Part shown: positions 1 through 9,043 of the stretch, piece by piece | Layout of the letters: each line of letters begins with the position of its first letter | Position numbering within the stretch: position 1 is the first letter of the stretch | From: UBA969 sp041694635 | GTDB taxonomy: Bacteria; Planctomycetota; Planctomycetia; Gemmatales; Gemmataceae | DNA: 64,000 nt | Direction: 5' to 3' | Assembly: GCA_041694635.1 (NCBI GenBank) | Contig: JBDNHI010000014.1 | Span: 76,094 to 140,093 of the forward strand | The notes under the pieces: generated by a model | Seen by the model: only the letters and a program-made list of their open reading frames with translations | What the model was told of the DNA's origin: nothing | Databases searched by the model: none | Program-made: the position numbers and the translations under genes

Positions 1-390
1 ACTTTTAGCGAAGCGATGGCGCATAAAATTGAAGCGGGGGCTGATTGTTTTCTTATGCCCAGCCTTTACGAACCTTCAGGCCTTAACCAACTTTATAGTA
101 TGCGCTATGGCACACTTCCTGTGGTGCGTGCGACCGGGGGCCTTGCTGATACCGTTACCGATACCACTGTCCAAACCCTTGCTAACCATACCGCAACTGG
201 TTTTAGTTTTAATGCTTATAGTTCTGCTGCTCTTTATGATTGCCTGGCCCGCGCCATCGATTTTTATCGTAATCATCCCAATGAATGGCTTAGTATTCAA
301 CATAATGCTATGTCTCAAGACTGGTCTTGGAAGCGTAGCGCACTAAATTATCAGCAACTTTATAGTACAATAATTGCTAGTCAGGTTTAA
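1..390 (+). CDS. glgA: Glycogen synthase, C-terminal part (5' end outside the window)
   Basis: The reading frame is open from the first base, so the gene begins upstream of the window and only about the last 129 residues are present. They hold the C-terminal nucleotide-sugar binding half of a GT5 starch/glycogen synthase: the segment AHKIEAGADCFLMPS, then EPSGLNQLYSMRYGT and VRATGGLADTV, which line the ADP-glucose site in this family. The enzyme extends alpha-1,4-glucan chains from ADP-glucose in the cytoplasm. The common EPCGL motif reads EPSGL here, a tolerated variant. The GH57 glycosidase starts 45 bp downstream on the same strand, followed by galT, so this looks like the end of a glycogen gene group. 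The family identification is firm; GT4-type synthases lack this exact motif order. Confidence 0.93.
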   Translation, partial: TFSEAMAHKIEAGADCFLMPSLYEPSGLNQLYSMRYGTLPVVRATGGLADTVTDTTVQTLANHTATGFSFNAYSSAALYDCLARAIDFYRNHPNEWLSIQHNAMSQDWSWKRSALNYQQLYSTIIASQV

Positions 391-435
391 TCTTCTACCT
401 GCTTGGTACCTAGATCCTTCAAGAGCTAGAACACA

Positions 436-2610
436 ATGGCGGATATTTCCTTAGCTTTTTTATGGCATCAGCATCAACCGTATTACCCTGATGATTTCTT
501 GGGGCATAATCCTATGCCTTGGGTTCGACTTCACGGCGTAAAAGATTATTACGGTATGGCATTGCATCTGTTAGAATTTCCCACAATGCGATGTGCTATC
601 AATCTGGTACCCAGTCTTATCGAACAAATTCTTCAATACACTGAACAAGGTCGATCTGATTATTTTCTTGACTTGTCGCGTTTGAAGGCCGAACACCTTG
701 ACCCGGTACAATCGGTATTTTTGCTCGATAATTTTTTTATGGCTAACCCGCATCATATGATTCTTCCCTATCCCCGATATGCAGAGTTATATTTGCGTAG
801 GGGATTGGGTCGATGTTCTGGGCAAGATGCACTTCGCAGATTCAATACTCAAGATTTACTTGATCTTCAGGTTTGGTTTAATTTAACTTGGGTACATCCG
901 ATAGCAGTGTCTCAGGATTCTTTTCTTTCGGGTTTAGTGTTAAAGGGGAAAAATTTTTCTGAACAGGAGAAGCACCTTTTATTAGATAAGCATTTAGAGA
1001 TTATGAGGCATATTTTGCCTTTGCATAAATCTTTGCAGGAAAAAGGTCAGATTGAAATAACCACTTCTCCTTACTTTCATCCGATAGTTCCTCTACTTTT
1101 AGATAAAAATTTTGCTCGCGAGGCAATGCCTGAAGTACGGTTGCCTTCCTTTCAAGGCGGTTTCCCAGACGATGCCAAGGTGCATTTTCATTTAGCAATT
1201 GAGCAGTATAAAAATATTTTTGGCTGTGAACCCAGAGGTATGTGGCCTTCTGAAGGCAGTGTTTGCCAGCCTTTTATTTCCCTTGCTGCTAGTTATGGTA
1301 TTCAATGGATTGGGACCGATGAGGAAATACTTTCTGCTTCTACTCAGGGTGAAGTATCTCGAGATTCTCAAGGCTATGTTCGTAATCCCCATAAACTTTA
1401 TGCCCCTTATAAAGCTTTTGATAATGGTCAAAGTATTAACATTGTTTTCAGAGATCACGCACTTAGCGACCTTATTGGTTTTCGTTATCAACATAGTGAT
1501 GCAGAAACTGCTGCCCAAGATTTTATTCATAACCTGCAAGAAATAGGCAAGTCGATTGATTCGGATCGTCCTGCACTTGTTACCGTAATTCTTGATGGGG
1601 AAAATTGCTGGGAACATTATCCTAATGGAGGGGTAGATTTTCTTCGGGCCCTCTATCATAAATGCACAAGTACACCCAACATTACGACGGTTCGGTTGGG
1701 GGATTATTTAAATCAGTTTCCTCCATCTAATCATTTAGGTCATTTATTTGCTGGTTCTTGGATTAGTCATAATTTTGCTATTTGGGTTGGGCACGAGGAA
1801 GATAACACTGCGTGGGATTTGCTGAATAAGGCGCGGGAATTTCTGGTGAATAAAACCCCTTCTTCTTCTCCGGAACAACTTCAAAAAGCTTGGCGCGAAA
1901 TTTATATCGCTCAGGGTAGCGATTGGTTTTGGTGGTTTGGCGATGATCATTCCTCTTCCCAAGATGCACTTTTTGATGAACTCTTCCGTAGGCATTTAAA
2001 AAATGTTTATACTTTTCTTGCAGAGTTACCCCCACCCGAACTGGATCGGCCTATCTGCAAAAATACCCTTCATAATTTGCACTCCCTACCTAAATCTTTC
2101 CTTGATGTTCGCATCAATGGATTCCCTAAGTTCTTCGAATGGCTTTCTGCAGGCCATTACCTTTGTCAGGCCAAGCAAGGCACAATGGCACTTAGCACAC
2201 AGGGGCCTCTTTCTGATATTTACTTTGGGTTTAATCTTGATACTTTGTTTATTCGAATTGATTGTATTGCTAAGGCTTGCTTAGCTTTAGCAAAGTATCA
2301 GCAAATTAGAATTGGATTTTTAGAACCTTCGGGTCATCTTATTACCTTAGAGATTTCGCAAGGAAAAAAACTTGCTTACACTTATCTTGTGCAAGGCAAG
2401 GTTCGGAAAACAAGTGTTGAATTTGCTTTACAAAATTCTCTTGAAATCGCAATACCTTTTCATCCGCTTGAAATCAATGTAAATGAAATTATTTCTTTTT
2501 ATGTTGAGGTGCTTGAAAATGGCATTGTCAAAGATCGGGCCCCAAAGGAAAGCGTGATAAGTTTTAGAAAACCCTGTAAGGATTTTGAACAAATAATGTG
2601 GGATGTTTAA
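436..2610 (+). CDS. GH57 family glycoside hydrolase (alpha-amylase/glucanotransferase type)
   Basis: A 724-residue cytoplasmic protein (no signal peptide) that opens with the GH57 signature FLWHQHQPYY. GH57 enzymes cleave or transfer alpha-glucans by a retaining mechanism. Family region 3 is seen as GMWPSEGSV with the presumed nucleophile Glu273, and region 4 as ILDGENCWEHYPNGG with the presumed acid/base Asp387. The catalytic barrel fills roughly residues 1-420, followed by a helical region and a C-terminal beta-rich domain (about 560-724), as in the COG1449 group of amylase/glucanotransferase-like proteins. It sits between glycogen synthase and galT, 10 bp before the latter's leader, which fits glycogen or maltodextrin turnover. 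Exact specificity (amylase, 4-alpha-glucanotransferase, branching enzyme) cannot be told from sequence alone. Confidence 0.9.
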   Translation: MADISLAFLWHQHQPYYPDDFLGHNPMPWVRLHGVKDYYGMALHLLEFPTMRCAINLVPSLIEQILQYTEQGRSDYFLDLSRLKAEHLDPVQSVFLLDNFFMANPHHMILPYPRYAELYLRRGLGRCSGQDALRRFNTQDLLDLQVWFNLTWVHPIAVSQDSFLSGLVLKGKNFSEQEKHLLLDKHLEIMRHILPLHKSLQEKGQIEITTSPYFHPIVPLLLDKNFAREAMPEVRLPSFQGGFPDDAKVHFHLAIEQYKNIFGCEPRGMWPSEGSVCQPFISLAASYGIQWIGTDEEILSASTQGEVSRDSQGYVRNPHKLYAPYKAFDNGQSINIVFRDHALSDLIGFRYQHSDAETAAQDFIHNLQEIGKSIDSDRPALVTVILDGENCWEHYPNGGVDFLRALYHKCTSTPNITTVRLGDYLNQFPPSNHLGHLFAGSWISHNFAIWVGHEEDNTAWDLLNKAREFLVNKTPSSSPEQLQKAWREIYIAQGSDWFWWFGDDHSSSQDALFDELFRRHLKNVYTFLAELPPPELDRPICKNTLHNLHSLPKSFLDVRINGFPKFFEWLSAGHYLCQAKQGTMALSTQGPLSDIYFGFNLDTLFIRIDCIAKACLALAKYQQIRIGFLEPSGHLITLEISQGKKLAYTYLVQGKVRKTSVEFALQNSLEIAIPFHPLEINVNEIISFYVEVLENGIVKDRAPKESVISFRKPCKDFEQIMWDV

Positions 2611-2632
2611 TTAAGGGGGATTGGGAAAGAAA

Positions 2633-3640
2633 ATGCCTGAACTTCGAAAAGATCCAATTGTAGGCCGCTGGGTAATTATTGCGACGGAGCGGGCTCGCAG
2701 GCCCCTAAGTGAAACGGTAGTGTCGTCAGAAACTTCGGAGGGATTATGCCCTTTTTGCGAAGGGAACGAAGATAAAACCACGAATGAAATTTTCGCCTGC
2801 CGTGATCCTAAAACTGTTCCAGATCAAAAAGGATGGCGGGTTCGAGTTGTCCCTAATAAATTTCCTGCGCTTCAAATTGAAGGCGACCTTAACAAAAAAG
2901 GAAATGGGCTCTACGACTTTATGAATGGCATAGGCGCTCACGAGGTTATTTTAGAATGCCCTTTCCACGAAACGAGTATGGCTCGACTTCCGCAGAGTAA
3001 TATTCGTGAGGTTTTATTGGCTTACCGTGAAAGGCTGATAGACATTAAGAAAGATTCAAGGATGGTTTTTGGGATGATTTTTAAAAATTCTGGTGCCGCT
3101 GCTGGAGCTTCTCTTCAGCATTGCCATAGCCAACTAATTGTCACGCCGATTTTACCGGTAAATATCGGGGAAGAAATGGATGGGGCACTTGATTTCTTTC
3201 GCTATCGCGGGCGCTGCATTTACTGTGATATCCTTCATCAAGAATTTCTTGACGACAAACGCATTATCCTCGACTCTCCTGCTTTTCTTGTTGTTGCCCC
3301 CTATGCAAGTAGGTTCCCTTTTGAAACTTGGATCATTCCAAAAAGCCACAATAGTCATTATGAAAATAGTTCTGAAAATGATTTAAATGAACTTGGGAGT
3401 GTGCTTAAAACTGTTTTATTAAAGCTTGAAATTGCTTTAGATAACCCTGCATATAACTATATGATTCATACTGCCCCTTTAAATTCTAATCCACTTGAGC
3501 ATTATCATTGGCATATTGAAATCATCCCACGATTAACAAAAGTTGCAGGGTTTGAATGGGGCACTGGTTTTTACATCAACCATATACCACCAGAGCAGGC
3601 AGCATTGGTGTTACGAAATACTGAAATTGATAAAGTTTAA
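2633..3640 (+). CDS. galT: Galactose-1-phosphate uridylyltransferase family protein
   Basis: A 335-residue HIT-superfamily nucleotidyltransferase. GalT exchanges UMP between UDP-glucose and hexose-1-phosphates through a uridylyl-histidine intermediate. The N-terminus MPELRKDPIVGRWVIIA is typical of GalT; a zinc Cys pair lies at C39/C42 (CPFC); the active site reads HCHSQ with the nucleophile expected at His165; the second half ends with the metal-binding NPLEHYHWHIEI. I chose the ATG at 2633 rather than the in-frame TTG at 2621 because the purine-rich AAGGGGG at 2613-2619 is too close to the TTG. Placed right after a GH57 enzyme and glycogen synthase, it may act on glucose-1-phosphate/ADP-sugar chemistry rather than galactose; some bacterial GalT homologues are ADP-glucose phosphorylases. 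The stop codon overlaps the stop of the convergent gene by 4 bp. Confidence 0.88.
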   Translation: MPELRKDPIVGRWVIIATERARRPLSETVVSSETSEGLCPFCEGNEDKTTNEIFACRDPKTVPDQKGWRVRVVPNKFPALQIEGDLNKKGNGLYDFMNGIGAHEVILECPFHETSMARLPQSNIREVLLAYRERLIDIKKDSRMVFGMIFKNSGAAAGASLQHCHSQLIVTPILPVNIGEEMDGALDFFRYRGRCIYCDILHQEFLDDKRIILDSPAFLVVAPYASRFPFETWIIPKSHNSHYENSSENDLNELGSVLKTVLLKLEIALDNPAYNYMIHTAPLNSNPLEHYHWHIEIIPRLTKVAGFEWGTGFYINHIPPEQAALVLRNTEIDKV

Positions 3641-4248
3641 CGGGCGCCAAAATAATATAAACTTAAAAAGAGCGAAGCGTGGCGTAACCAATTTGGCAAG
3701 CCCTCTGGCCCGTGGATGAAAAAAATCGCTGCAGTGCTCGCAACGGTGATGAGCACCAATATCGCTTGCATATCTTGCCAGCGAGTGAGGAGTGAATTAG
3801 GGCCAGGTTTCATAAACCATTTTGCAAAATAGCCAATAGTCATTCCTGAAATATAAGCGCCAACCACCCCGAAGATGGGCATTACTTTAGGATCAAGCAG
3901 TCTGCCTTGTCGGTATAAGAAATACCCTGTTATCGCTAAAGAGATAATGATTAAAGCACGGATACAACCTGTGGGCAGATAAAGAGGCCTGGTTTCTGGT
4001 GGTAGGATACCGTCTTTTTGTAATTGAGGAACAGATTCAGGTGGGATATTGAGAAATCTTCGCCTCGAGAAATAATGGGCCAAGGCTATTACTAATGTTT
4101 CTTCCCATAAAATATCAATATCTCGGCCAATTAACATTTCATTGATCACTACACCCAGAATTAAAAGTGTTAATAAGGCTCGTACGCTTCCATTGGGAAG
4201 CCCTAAGGGGGATCGACCTCCATCAACTTTATCGATGTTTTGTGACAT
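3637..4248 (-). CDS. Hypothetical membrane protein with an internal duplication
   Basis: 203 residues with about five or six hydrophobic segments (roughly 22-42, 93-113, 122-146, 155-175, 185-200). I do not recognise a named family. The two halves look like an ancient duplication: GLPNGSVRALLTLLILG near residue 16 and YLPTGCIRALIIISLA near residue 89 share the pattern LP-x-G-x-(V/I)-R-A-L. The first half is followed by a short Arg-rich stretch (FSRRRF) that should be cytoplasmic. It lies 47 bp downstream of an ECF-type sigma factor on the same strand, so the two are probably co-transcribed. Membrane proteins encoded beside ECF sigma factors sometimes act as anti-sigma factors, but nothing here resembles a known anti-sigma domain, so that is only a possibility. 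Confidence 0.75.
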   Translation of the reverse strand: MSQNIDKVDGGRSPLGLPNGSVRALLTLLILGVVINEMLIGRDIDILWEETLVIALAHYFSRRRFLNIPPESVPQLQKDGILPPETRPLYLPTGCIRALIIISLAITGYFLYRQGRLLDPKVMPIFGVVGAYISGMTIGYFAKWFMKPGPNSLLTRWQDMQAILVLITVASTAAIFFIHGPEGLPNWLRHASLFLSLYYFGAR

Positions 4249-4295
4249 TATGTTTCCTTGGGCGGATAAAAGTACAAGCCTGAAGCTTAAGATTT

Positions 4296-4847
4296 CTAAG
4301 AGTTCATTGCGGTTGTAAGTAGATCTCGGATATCAGACCGGAATCTTTCTACCGTTCTTTTTGATAGCCCTAACTCTTCTGCAATTTCCTTAGGAGAATG
4401 GCCTCGCAAGGTTAAGAGAAAAGATTTCTTCTTGGATTCATCCTCGAGGGTTTTTAATATGAAGTCAAGAGATTCTTCAAGTATTAGTTTTTCTTCTGCA
4501 ATTGATTGATCGCTTGGAACTTCGTTTGCAGTTTCGATGGGTTTTTCTAAACGCACATCTCGGGTTTGATTATAGAAGAAGCTTTTTTTAGCACTAATTT
4601 TATAAAGAGTCATCTTGGCAAGCAAGAACCACATTTCTTCCCAACTAGCAGGTTTGAAACTGCCTTTTTGAAGTGCTTCATAGAAATTTCCAAAGACGGA
4701 TTGAATAATGTCTTCTGGGTCTAATTTTGATACCAGCAGTTTATCAATGCGTACCAAGGCAAAAGGGACTAATCTTTTCAGTAGTCGGATAATTTCATCT
4801 GAATTATTAAAGTCCAAACCCCTAGGCATGGGTTCATCTGGATTCAT
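4296..4847 (-). CDS. RNA polymerase sigma factor, ECF-type
   Basis: 183 residues. Region 2 is seen in the first half, with the core-binding/-10 recognition helix around PEDIIQSVFGNFYEAL (residues about 45-60), and region 4 at the C-terminus as a helix-turn-helix LRGHSPKEIAEELGLSKRTVERFRSDI (about 147-173). Lengths and order match the planctomycete ECF sigma groups that have no adjacent classical anti-sigma factor and are often controlled by kinases or C-terminal extensions. A membrane protein follows 47 bp downstream. The gene is transcribed leftwards from an A+T-rich 436-bp intergenic region. Confidence 0.88.
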   Translation of the reverse strand: MNPDEPMPRGLDFNNSDEIIRLLKRLVPFALVRIDKLLVSKLDPEDIIQSVFGNFYEALQKGSFKPASWEEMWFLLAKMTLYKISAKKSFFYNQTRDVRLEKPIETANEVPSDQSIAEEKLILEESLDFILKTLEDESKKKSFLLTLRGHSPKEIAEELGLSKRTVERFRSDIRDLLTTAMNS

Positions 4848-5283
4848 TTTTTGGCTCTTTCAAAACAAATTTTAAAAGCGAGTTTTATATGTTTAACTAA
4901 AATTACAGTGCAGGCAAACAATGGAACAAGAAATCTTGGTAAAAATGTTCAGATATTTTGCTGAAATAATTGATTAAGAGTAAAAAATGCAGCAAATGAT
5001 AAGAAAAACACCCTTCTAAGCACTCTAAAACCAATGTTTTTGAAAAAGATTTACAATCTTGGTGAAAGTTTTCTCTTTTACTGTCGAATAATGATTGTGC
5101 TGACTAATAATAAGTTATAGTCACCTAGGAAATAGATGCGTAATATTTGGCGGTATAACCGCTTTTTATTTGCAAAATATTGGATCGTGTTAGGGTTCTG
5201 ACCTTGGATGGCTTCGCTCAATATGCGACAGTATCGTGTCGAAGAGTTGATCTTTTACGGTTTTCAATCGAGGAGTTTTTTTA
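4848..5283. other. A+T-rich divergent intergenic region with a hairpin
   Basis: No open frame of note. It must contain the promoters for the leftward sigma factor gene and the rightward small gene at 5284. The only structure I see is a short hairpin at 5150-5162 (GCGGT-ATA-ACCGC) followed by T5 and then ATTT on the + strand, which could be a weak terminator or a leader attenuator about 110 bp before the small gene. A GAGGAG ribosome-binding site sits just before 5284. Confidence 0.4.
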
Positions 5284-5529
5284 ATGAATCAATTAGAAGT
5301 TCCTACAGCAAAAGTTCAACCAGAAAGTAGCTTCCTTACCAAGTTGTTTGCCAAAGTTGGTGAACCGGTGGATGTACTTAAGATTTCCGTTATTAATGTG
5401 TATGGCAATAAATGGCGGATCAATGTGTGGAAAAGTTCCAATAATCCTTTCCTTCCTAGCGCAGGTTTCATTGATGTCAGTTATTTTGTTTCTGTAGGTA
5501 AAAACGATGAGATAGAAAGCGTTCGTTAA
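5284..5529 (+). CDS. Small hypothetical protein
   Basis: 81 residues, preceded by GAGGAG about 8 bases before the ATG, so translation is likely. The centre reads VLKISVINVYGNKWRINVW, a pattern that looks like two beta strands, and the protein is soluble with no signal peptide or membrane segment. No family recognised. It ends 38 bp before the stop of the convergent transporter gene. The good ribosome-binding site and codon use like that of its neighbours make me think it is real. Confidence 0.65.
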   Translation: MNQLEVPTAKVQPESSFLTKLFAKVGEPVDVLKISVINVYGNKWRINVWKSSNNPFLPSAGFIDVSYFVSVGKNDEIESVR

Positions 5530-5567
5530 TTTATAGGTTCTTTAAAAGAACAAGATTAAGTTGATTA

Positions 5568-7016
5568 TTAATGAGGCGTTTGGATCTTAAGGCTTTCAGC
5601 ACAAAGCCAAACGCCAATAATAATAATAAAAATAGCACCAACAATTGGCAGCACCTTCGATATTCGTTCAAGCCAAATTGCAGCTTGGGTTTTGCTTTTT
5701 ATCAAATCTCTAGCCTTGACGACTGTAATTCCAACTGCAACAAGAACCCCAGCCATCCCTGTGCTAAAAGCCAACAGAAGGGGAACAGCCCAAGCAGCAA
5801 GGCCTGCGCTAATAGCAAAGATAAGCATAGCAACAGCATCCCAGCAAGGAATAATCCCCCCTGCAATACCCAAAACAACGATACCTTTCCAGCCCGCATC
5901 TGGGGTGTTGGAACTGACGGAGCCATCGGTGTTATGGGAGTGAGAAGCACCAGGCCCATGATGATGGTCGGCTTGTCCTAAGATTCTGCGAAAAAAGAGC
6001 CAAGCACCAAGTAGGGCGATGGTAATGCCGCCAAAGAAACCGAGAACGATTTGCACATCTTTGGGGGCAGCGTTGGGGAAAAGAATGGGCAAAAAAATCG
6101 CAAGTAATAAAACTCCACCCGTATGAGATACCGTGGTGACAAGCCCAAGCAGAAAGGCGTGAAAGAGAGTGCCTTTTTCGCCAATTAGGTAGGCCGCAGC
6201 GAGTGTTTTTCCGTGCCCTGGCGTTAGTGCGTGTGCTGCTCCAAAGAAAAGGGCCAACATAAATACAATCCAAGGTTGTTTTTTGTTATCCAAAAGAAGG
6301 TGTAACATCGAATGATCGGCGTCCTTAGATTCAGAAGCCGAACTTTCAGGCGACTTTTCTTGGCCAACATTTACATTGGTTTTTCCCTCTAGGGTAAAAT
6401 TAAACCTCACTACCCTTAGCTTTTCTGAATCACCTGGCGCCCTATCGATAGGAAGTTTTGCAACAATTTCAGGAGGTGGAAGTTGCAAATGAGTTAGAAC
6501 TGCAACATCGGTAGGAAAGACAACAAGAGTTAAGCTAGAAAAATCATCCTCTTCAAAATTACTTTCACGAAATTGAAAAGAAGGTGACTCTGTAGAGATA
6601 ATATTGCTAGGGTTAGAATTAAAAGGTGCTTCAAAGCGGAAGAAGCATTGAAGATGATCTTTGATTTTCAGTGATTTTTGGGTGCAGATGAAGTTAAGTG
6701 ATTTGTTATCGATATTCGCAATGAGATTAATAGCAAGGGTTTCTGCCATCATATTTAGGAATGCTTCGTGAAGTTGTTCTCTAGAGCGAATTTTTAAACG
6801 CTGTTCCTCGGGTAGTGGTGCCAAGTCCCTTGCGGCCCTTAATTCATCGACCTCTAAAACATAATCAATCTGAATCGAGTTATCTAAAACTCTAATACTA
6901 ATAGAGCGGTTATGATTTTCAGAAAGGAGTGGGTGTGCGGGTAGGAAACCGGGTGTTAGTAAACCCCCAGCTAGCAGAACCAGAAGAAGCAAGAGTTTAT
7001 TTTTTTGGCTTAGCAT
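5568..7016 (-). CDS. NicO/RcnA-type nickel-cobalt transporter with secreted N-terminal domain
   Basis: 482 residues. A signal peptide/first membrane segment (about 1-27) leads a roughly 200-residue extracytoplasmic domain, then six membrane segments from about residue 250. The first transmembrane region carries the family motif AAHALTPGHGKTLAAAYLIG, with the His and PGHGK that mark NicO/RcnA/HoxN-like Ni2+/Co2+ carriers, and a His-rich loop (DHHHGPGASHSH) before the second half, a usual metal-binding feature of RcnA-type exporters. The likely role is metal efflux or uptake across the inner membrane. Its start codon overlaps the end of the upstream repeat-protein gene by 20 bp, so the two are translationally linked. 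Direction of transport cannot be read from the sequence. Confidence 0.85.
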   Translation of the reverse strand: MLSQKNKLLLLLVLLAGGLLTPGFLPAHPLLSENHNRSISIRVLDNSIQIDYVLEVDELRAARDLAPLPEEQRLKIRSREQLHEAFLNMMAETLAINLIANIDNKSLNFICTQKSLKIKDHLQCFFRFEAPFNSNPSNIISTESPSFQFRESNFEEDDFSSLTLVVFPTDVAVLTHLQLPPPEIVAKLPIDRAPGDSEKLRVVRFNFTLEGKTNVNVGQEKSPESSASESKDADHSMLHLLLDNKKQPWIVFMLALFFGAAHALTPGHGKTLAAAYLIGEKGTLFHAFLLGLVTTVSHTGGVLLLAIFLPILFPNAAPKDVQIVLGFFGGITIALLGAWLFFRRILGQADHHHGPGASHSHNTDGSVSSNTPDAGWKGIVVLGIAGGIIPCWDAVAMLIFAISAGLAAWAVPLLLAFSTGMAGVLVAVGITVVKARDLIKSKTQAAIWLERISKVLPIVGAIFIIIIGVWLCAESLKIQTPH

Positions 7017-8124
7017 AACTAAGTGCCATCAGGGCAAAACCAGTGACTAAGTTTGGATCGCCTTCCATCCAACGGTCTTGGGGATTATTCCACGAGCCAT
7101 CGGGTGATTGCTTTTTAGCAAGAATAAGAGCAAGTTCGTTGCGCCAATTGTGGATCACGCCTTTGGAATCTTTAATATCTTGAACTTCAAGTGCATCCAG
7201 TGCTTTTGCTAAAGTGTTGTAATAATAGAAGAGGCCCCAAGCGGCGCGTTGAGGTGGCATACCTGGGTTATTTTCTAAGCTGTAATTATTACTAATCCAT
7301 TCGAAAGCTTTAAGAACGCGTGGATCGTTTTTAGAAACTCCACAATAAATCATACTTTTGATTCCCGCATAAGTCATACTAGCATAGCCTGGCATAGACC
7401 CGTCGTTGGCGGGCCCATCGGCATTACGAACAGCGCCGCCAGATGCAGCGGAATAAATGAAACTGCCATCGTTTATTTTTCCTGCCCAAGGTTGGTCATT
7501 GTTTTCACTTTTAAGGTTTTGACATCGACTCACAAAAACCATTGCTTTTTTAAAAGCAGGGTCATCTTTAGGAACCCCTGCAGCAGCAAGTGCTTCTAAA
7601 TAGAAAGCGGTATTAGAAAGATCGGGCCGTGATTTACTATCGTAGCCTGCCCCGCCGTAGTAGTCGTCCTTTGCATTTTTCCCTTCCCCTTCGTCCCATT
7701 GTAATTGTTTAAGAAACTTAGCAGCGTTGCTAACAACAGCCTTGTAAGAATCGTTATTAGCAGCACTAAGAGCCATTACATTTACGGAAGTAACATAGTT
7801 TTGCAGTTGCACTCGGGGATCGATGCCAGCAATATGGCCAGATTTAGTATTGATAAGGCCTTCAATGTATTTGAGGCCTTTTGCAATCATAGGATCATCT
7901 TTAGGTAGGGTGCCAGTTTTTAATAAACCTGTGATGATAATCCCCGTAATGCCAGGGGAAGATTTAGAGCTCCAAGATCCATCTTCGGCTTGTGCTTTAC
8001 GAAGGTAAGAAACCGCTTTTTGGATGGAAGTATTCCAAGCCTCAGAAGGGTCGGGTTGAGCCGTTGCAATGCTTAGGGAAAAAAGGGAAATGATTAAACA
8101 AGGGAAGATGAATTTGAAAGGCAT
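6997..8124 (-). CDS. Secreted prenyltransferase/squalene-oxidase-repeat (alpha-toroid) protein
   Basis: 375 residues with a signal peptide (hydrophobic 3-22, cleavage near ATAQ). The mature protein consists of repeats of the terpene-cyclase/prenyltransferase alpha-toroid type: QAEDGSWSSKSSPGITGIIITG near the start, and KKQSPDGSWNNPQDRW near the end, each a QxxxGSW motif. It lacks the DXDD motif of squalene-hopene cyclase and is about half its length, so it is not itself a hopene cyclase. Such secreted half-length repeat proteins are common in planctomycetes and of unknown role. It overlaps the downstream metal-transporter gene by 20 bp and probably forms an operon with it; a terminator lies between this unit and groES upstream. 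Confidence 0.82.
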   Translation of the reverse strand: MPFKFIFPCLIISLFSLSIATAQPDPSEAWNTSIQKAVSYLRKAQAEDGSWSSKSSPGITGIIITGLLKTGTLPKDDPMIAKGLKYIEGLINTKSGHIAGIDPRVQLQNYVTSVNVMALSAANNDSYKAVVSNAAKFLKQLQWDEGEGKNAKDDYYGGAGYDSKSRPDLSNTAFYLEALAAAGVPKDDPAFKKAMVFVSRCQNLKSENNDQPWAGKINDGSFIYSAASGGAVRNADGPANDGSMPGYASMTYAGIKSMIYCGVSKNDPRVLKAFEWISNNYSLENNPGMPPQRAAWGLFYYYNTLAKALDALEVQDIKDSKGVIHNWRNELALILAKKQSPDGSWNNPQDRWMEGDPNLVTGFALMALSYAKPKK

Positions 8125-8211
8125 AATTCAAACCTCGAAGAAAAATTTAGAGAAGCTTTAAAGTCTACAAAAAGCTCTGCTAGTTATTGTAGACGAAAGA
8201 AAGCGTGGGGG

Positions 8212-8244
8212 AATAAAAAAAACTATTACGGTTGATAACCGTAA
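8212..8244 (-). terminator. Rho-independent terminator after groES
   Basis: Perfect 8-bp stem TTACGGTT (8226-8233) / AACCGTAA (8237-8244) with a 3-base loop. On the minus strand it is followed by a T-rich run (8213-8222), so it terminates leftward transcription coming from groES, separating it from the 8124 gene. Confidence 0.8.
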
Positions 8245-8293
8245 CAGCTTTTCAAACTGTAATATGTTTAAAGCTATGCATTGGCAAATTGAA

Positions 8294-8581
8294 TTAGCCA
8301 ACAATTGCAAGAATATCATCTTCGGTCATGATTAGGTATTCGTTGCCATCGACATTGACTTCGCTCCCAGCATAGGAACTAAAAAGAACGCGGTCGCCTT
8401 CTTTGATTTGGAAGGGTGCTCGTTTGCCGTTATCTAAAACTTTGCCTTCACCTACAGAAAGGACTTTGCCTTGTCTGGGTTTTTCCTTGGCACTATCGGG
8501 AAGAAGAATCCCTCCAGCAGTTTGAGCTTCTGCTTCAAGTCGTTTCACAACAATTTTATCATTCAGGGGTTTCAAAGCCAT
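8294..8581 (-). CDS. groS: Co-chaperonin GroES
   Basis: 95 residues starting at MALKPLNDKIVVKRLEAEAQ; an upstream ATG/GTG-extended frame to 8611 adds ten residues not found in the family. GroES forms the heptameric lid of the GroEL cage. The mobile loop is seen as AQTAGGILLPDSAKEKPRQG and the dome/barrel as RVLFSSYAGSEVNVDGNEYLIMTEDDILAI. No groEL lies next to it in this window, so it is a stand-alone groES copy; planctomycetes often carry several chaperonin genes at scattered sites. It is preceded on the same strand by a receiver-domain gene 55 bp upstream and followed by a clear terminator. Confidence 0.95.
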   Translation of the reverse strand: MALKPLNDKIVVKRLEAEAQTAGGILLPDSAKEKPRQGKVLSVGEGKVLDNGKRAPFQIKEGDRVLFSSYAGSEVNVDGNEYLIMTEDDILAIVG

Positions 8582-8635
8582 CGGAAAAGAACTCCTCAAA
8601 AAACCAACCAAAAGGGGAAAATCAAAAACAAAGGC

Positions 8636-9043
8636 TTACTCACCGGTCTTTAGCTGACCATAAAACCGTAAGAGGGCCTTCATAACAGTATATAAAACCA
8701 TACCGCGATTAACAGGCTTAGGGATTACACTGTAGACCGAGGCCTGCTGAGCCTGCCTCATAACAGCTTCGGTGGGGTCCCCGGTAACAAGGATAGCAGG
8801 AAGCATAATATGGACTTGTCTAACTAAGTGCAGGGTTTCTAAGCCAGTAAGGTTTGGCATATGCATATCAAGCAAGGCAAGGTGAACTTCATTTTCCTGA
8901 ATAATATCGACCGCTTCAACGCCGGAAGAGGCTAAAATCGTGCGGTAGCCGTCTTGTTCGACAATATCCCGTAAAGCTTCTCTAGCGGGGGTATCATCGT
9001 CCGCGATAAGGATCGAATAATGATGGTTTGCGGCAAAAGCCAC
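8636..9043 (-). CDS. Stand-alone response-regulator receiver domain
   Basis: 135 residues, a single CheY-like receiver with no output domain. The acidic pair D15/D16 (LIADDD), the phospho-acceptor D59 (LLDMHMPNLTG), the switch Thr87 and the conserved Lys109 (IPKPVN) are all present, so it should be phosphorylatable. The start is a GTG at 9043; there is no better ATG. It lies 55 bp upstream of groES in the same direction and may be co-transcribed. Without an output domain it probably acts by protein contact or as a phosphorelay intermediate; no kinase gene is nearby. Confidence 0.88.
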   Translation of the reverse strand: MAFAANHHYSILIADDDTPAREALRDIVEQDGYRTILASSGVEAVDIIQENEVHLALLDMHMPNLTGLETLHLVRQVHIMLPAILVTGDPTEAVMRQAQQASVYSVIPKPVNRGMVLYTVMKALLRFYGQLKTGE

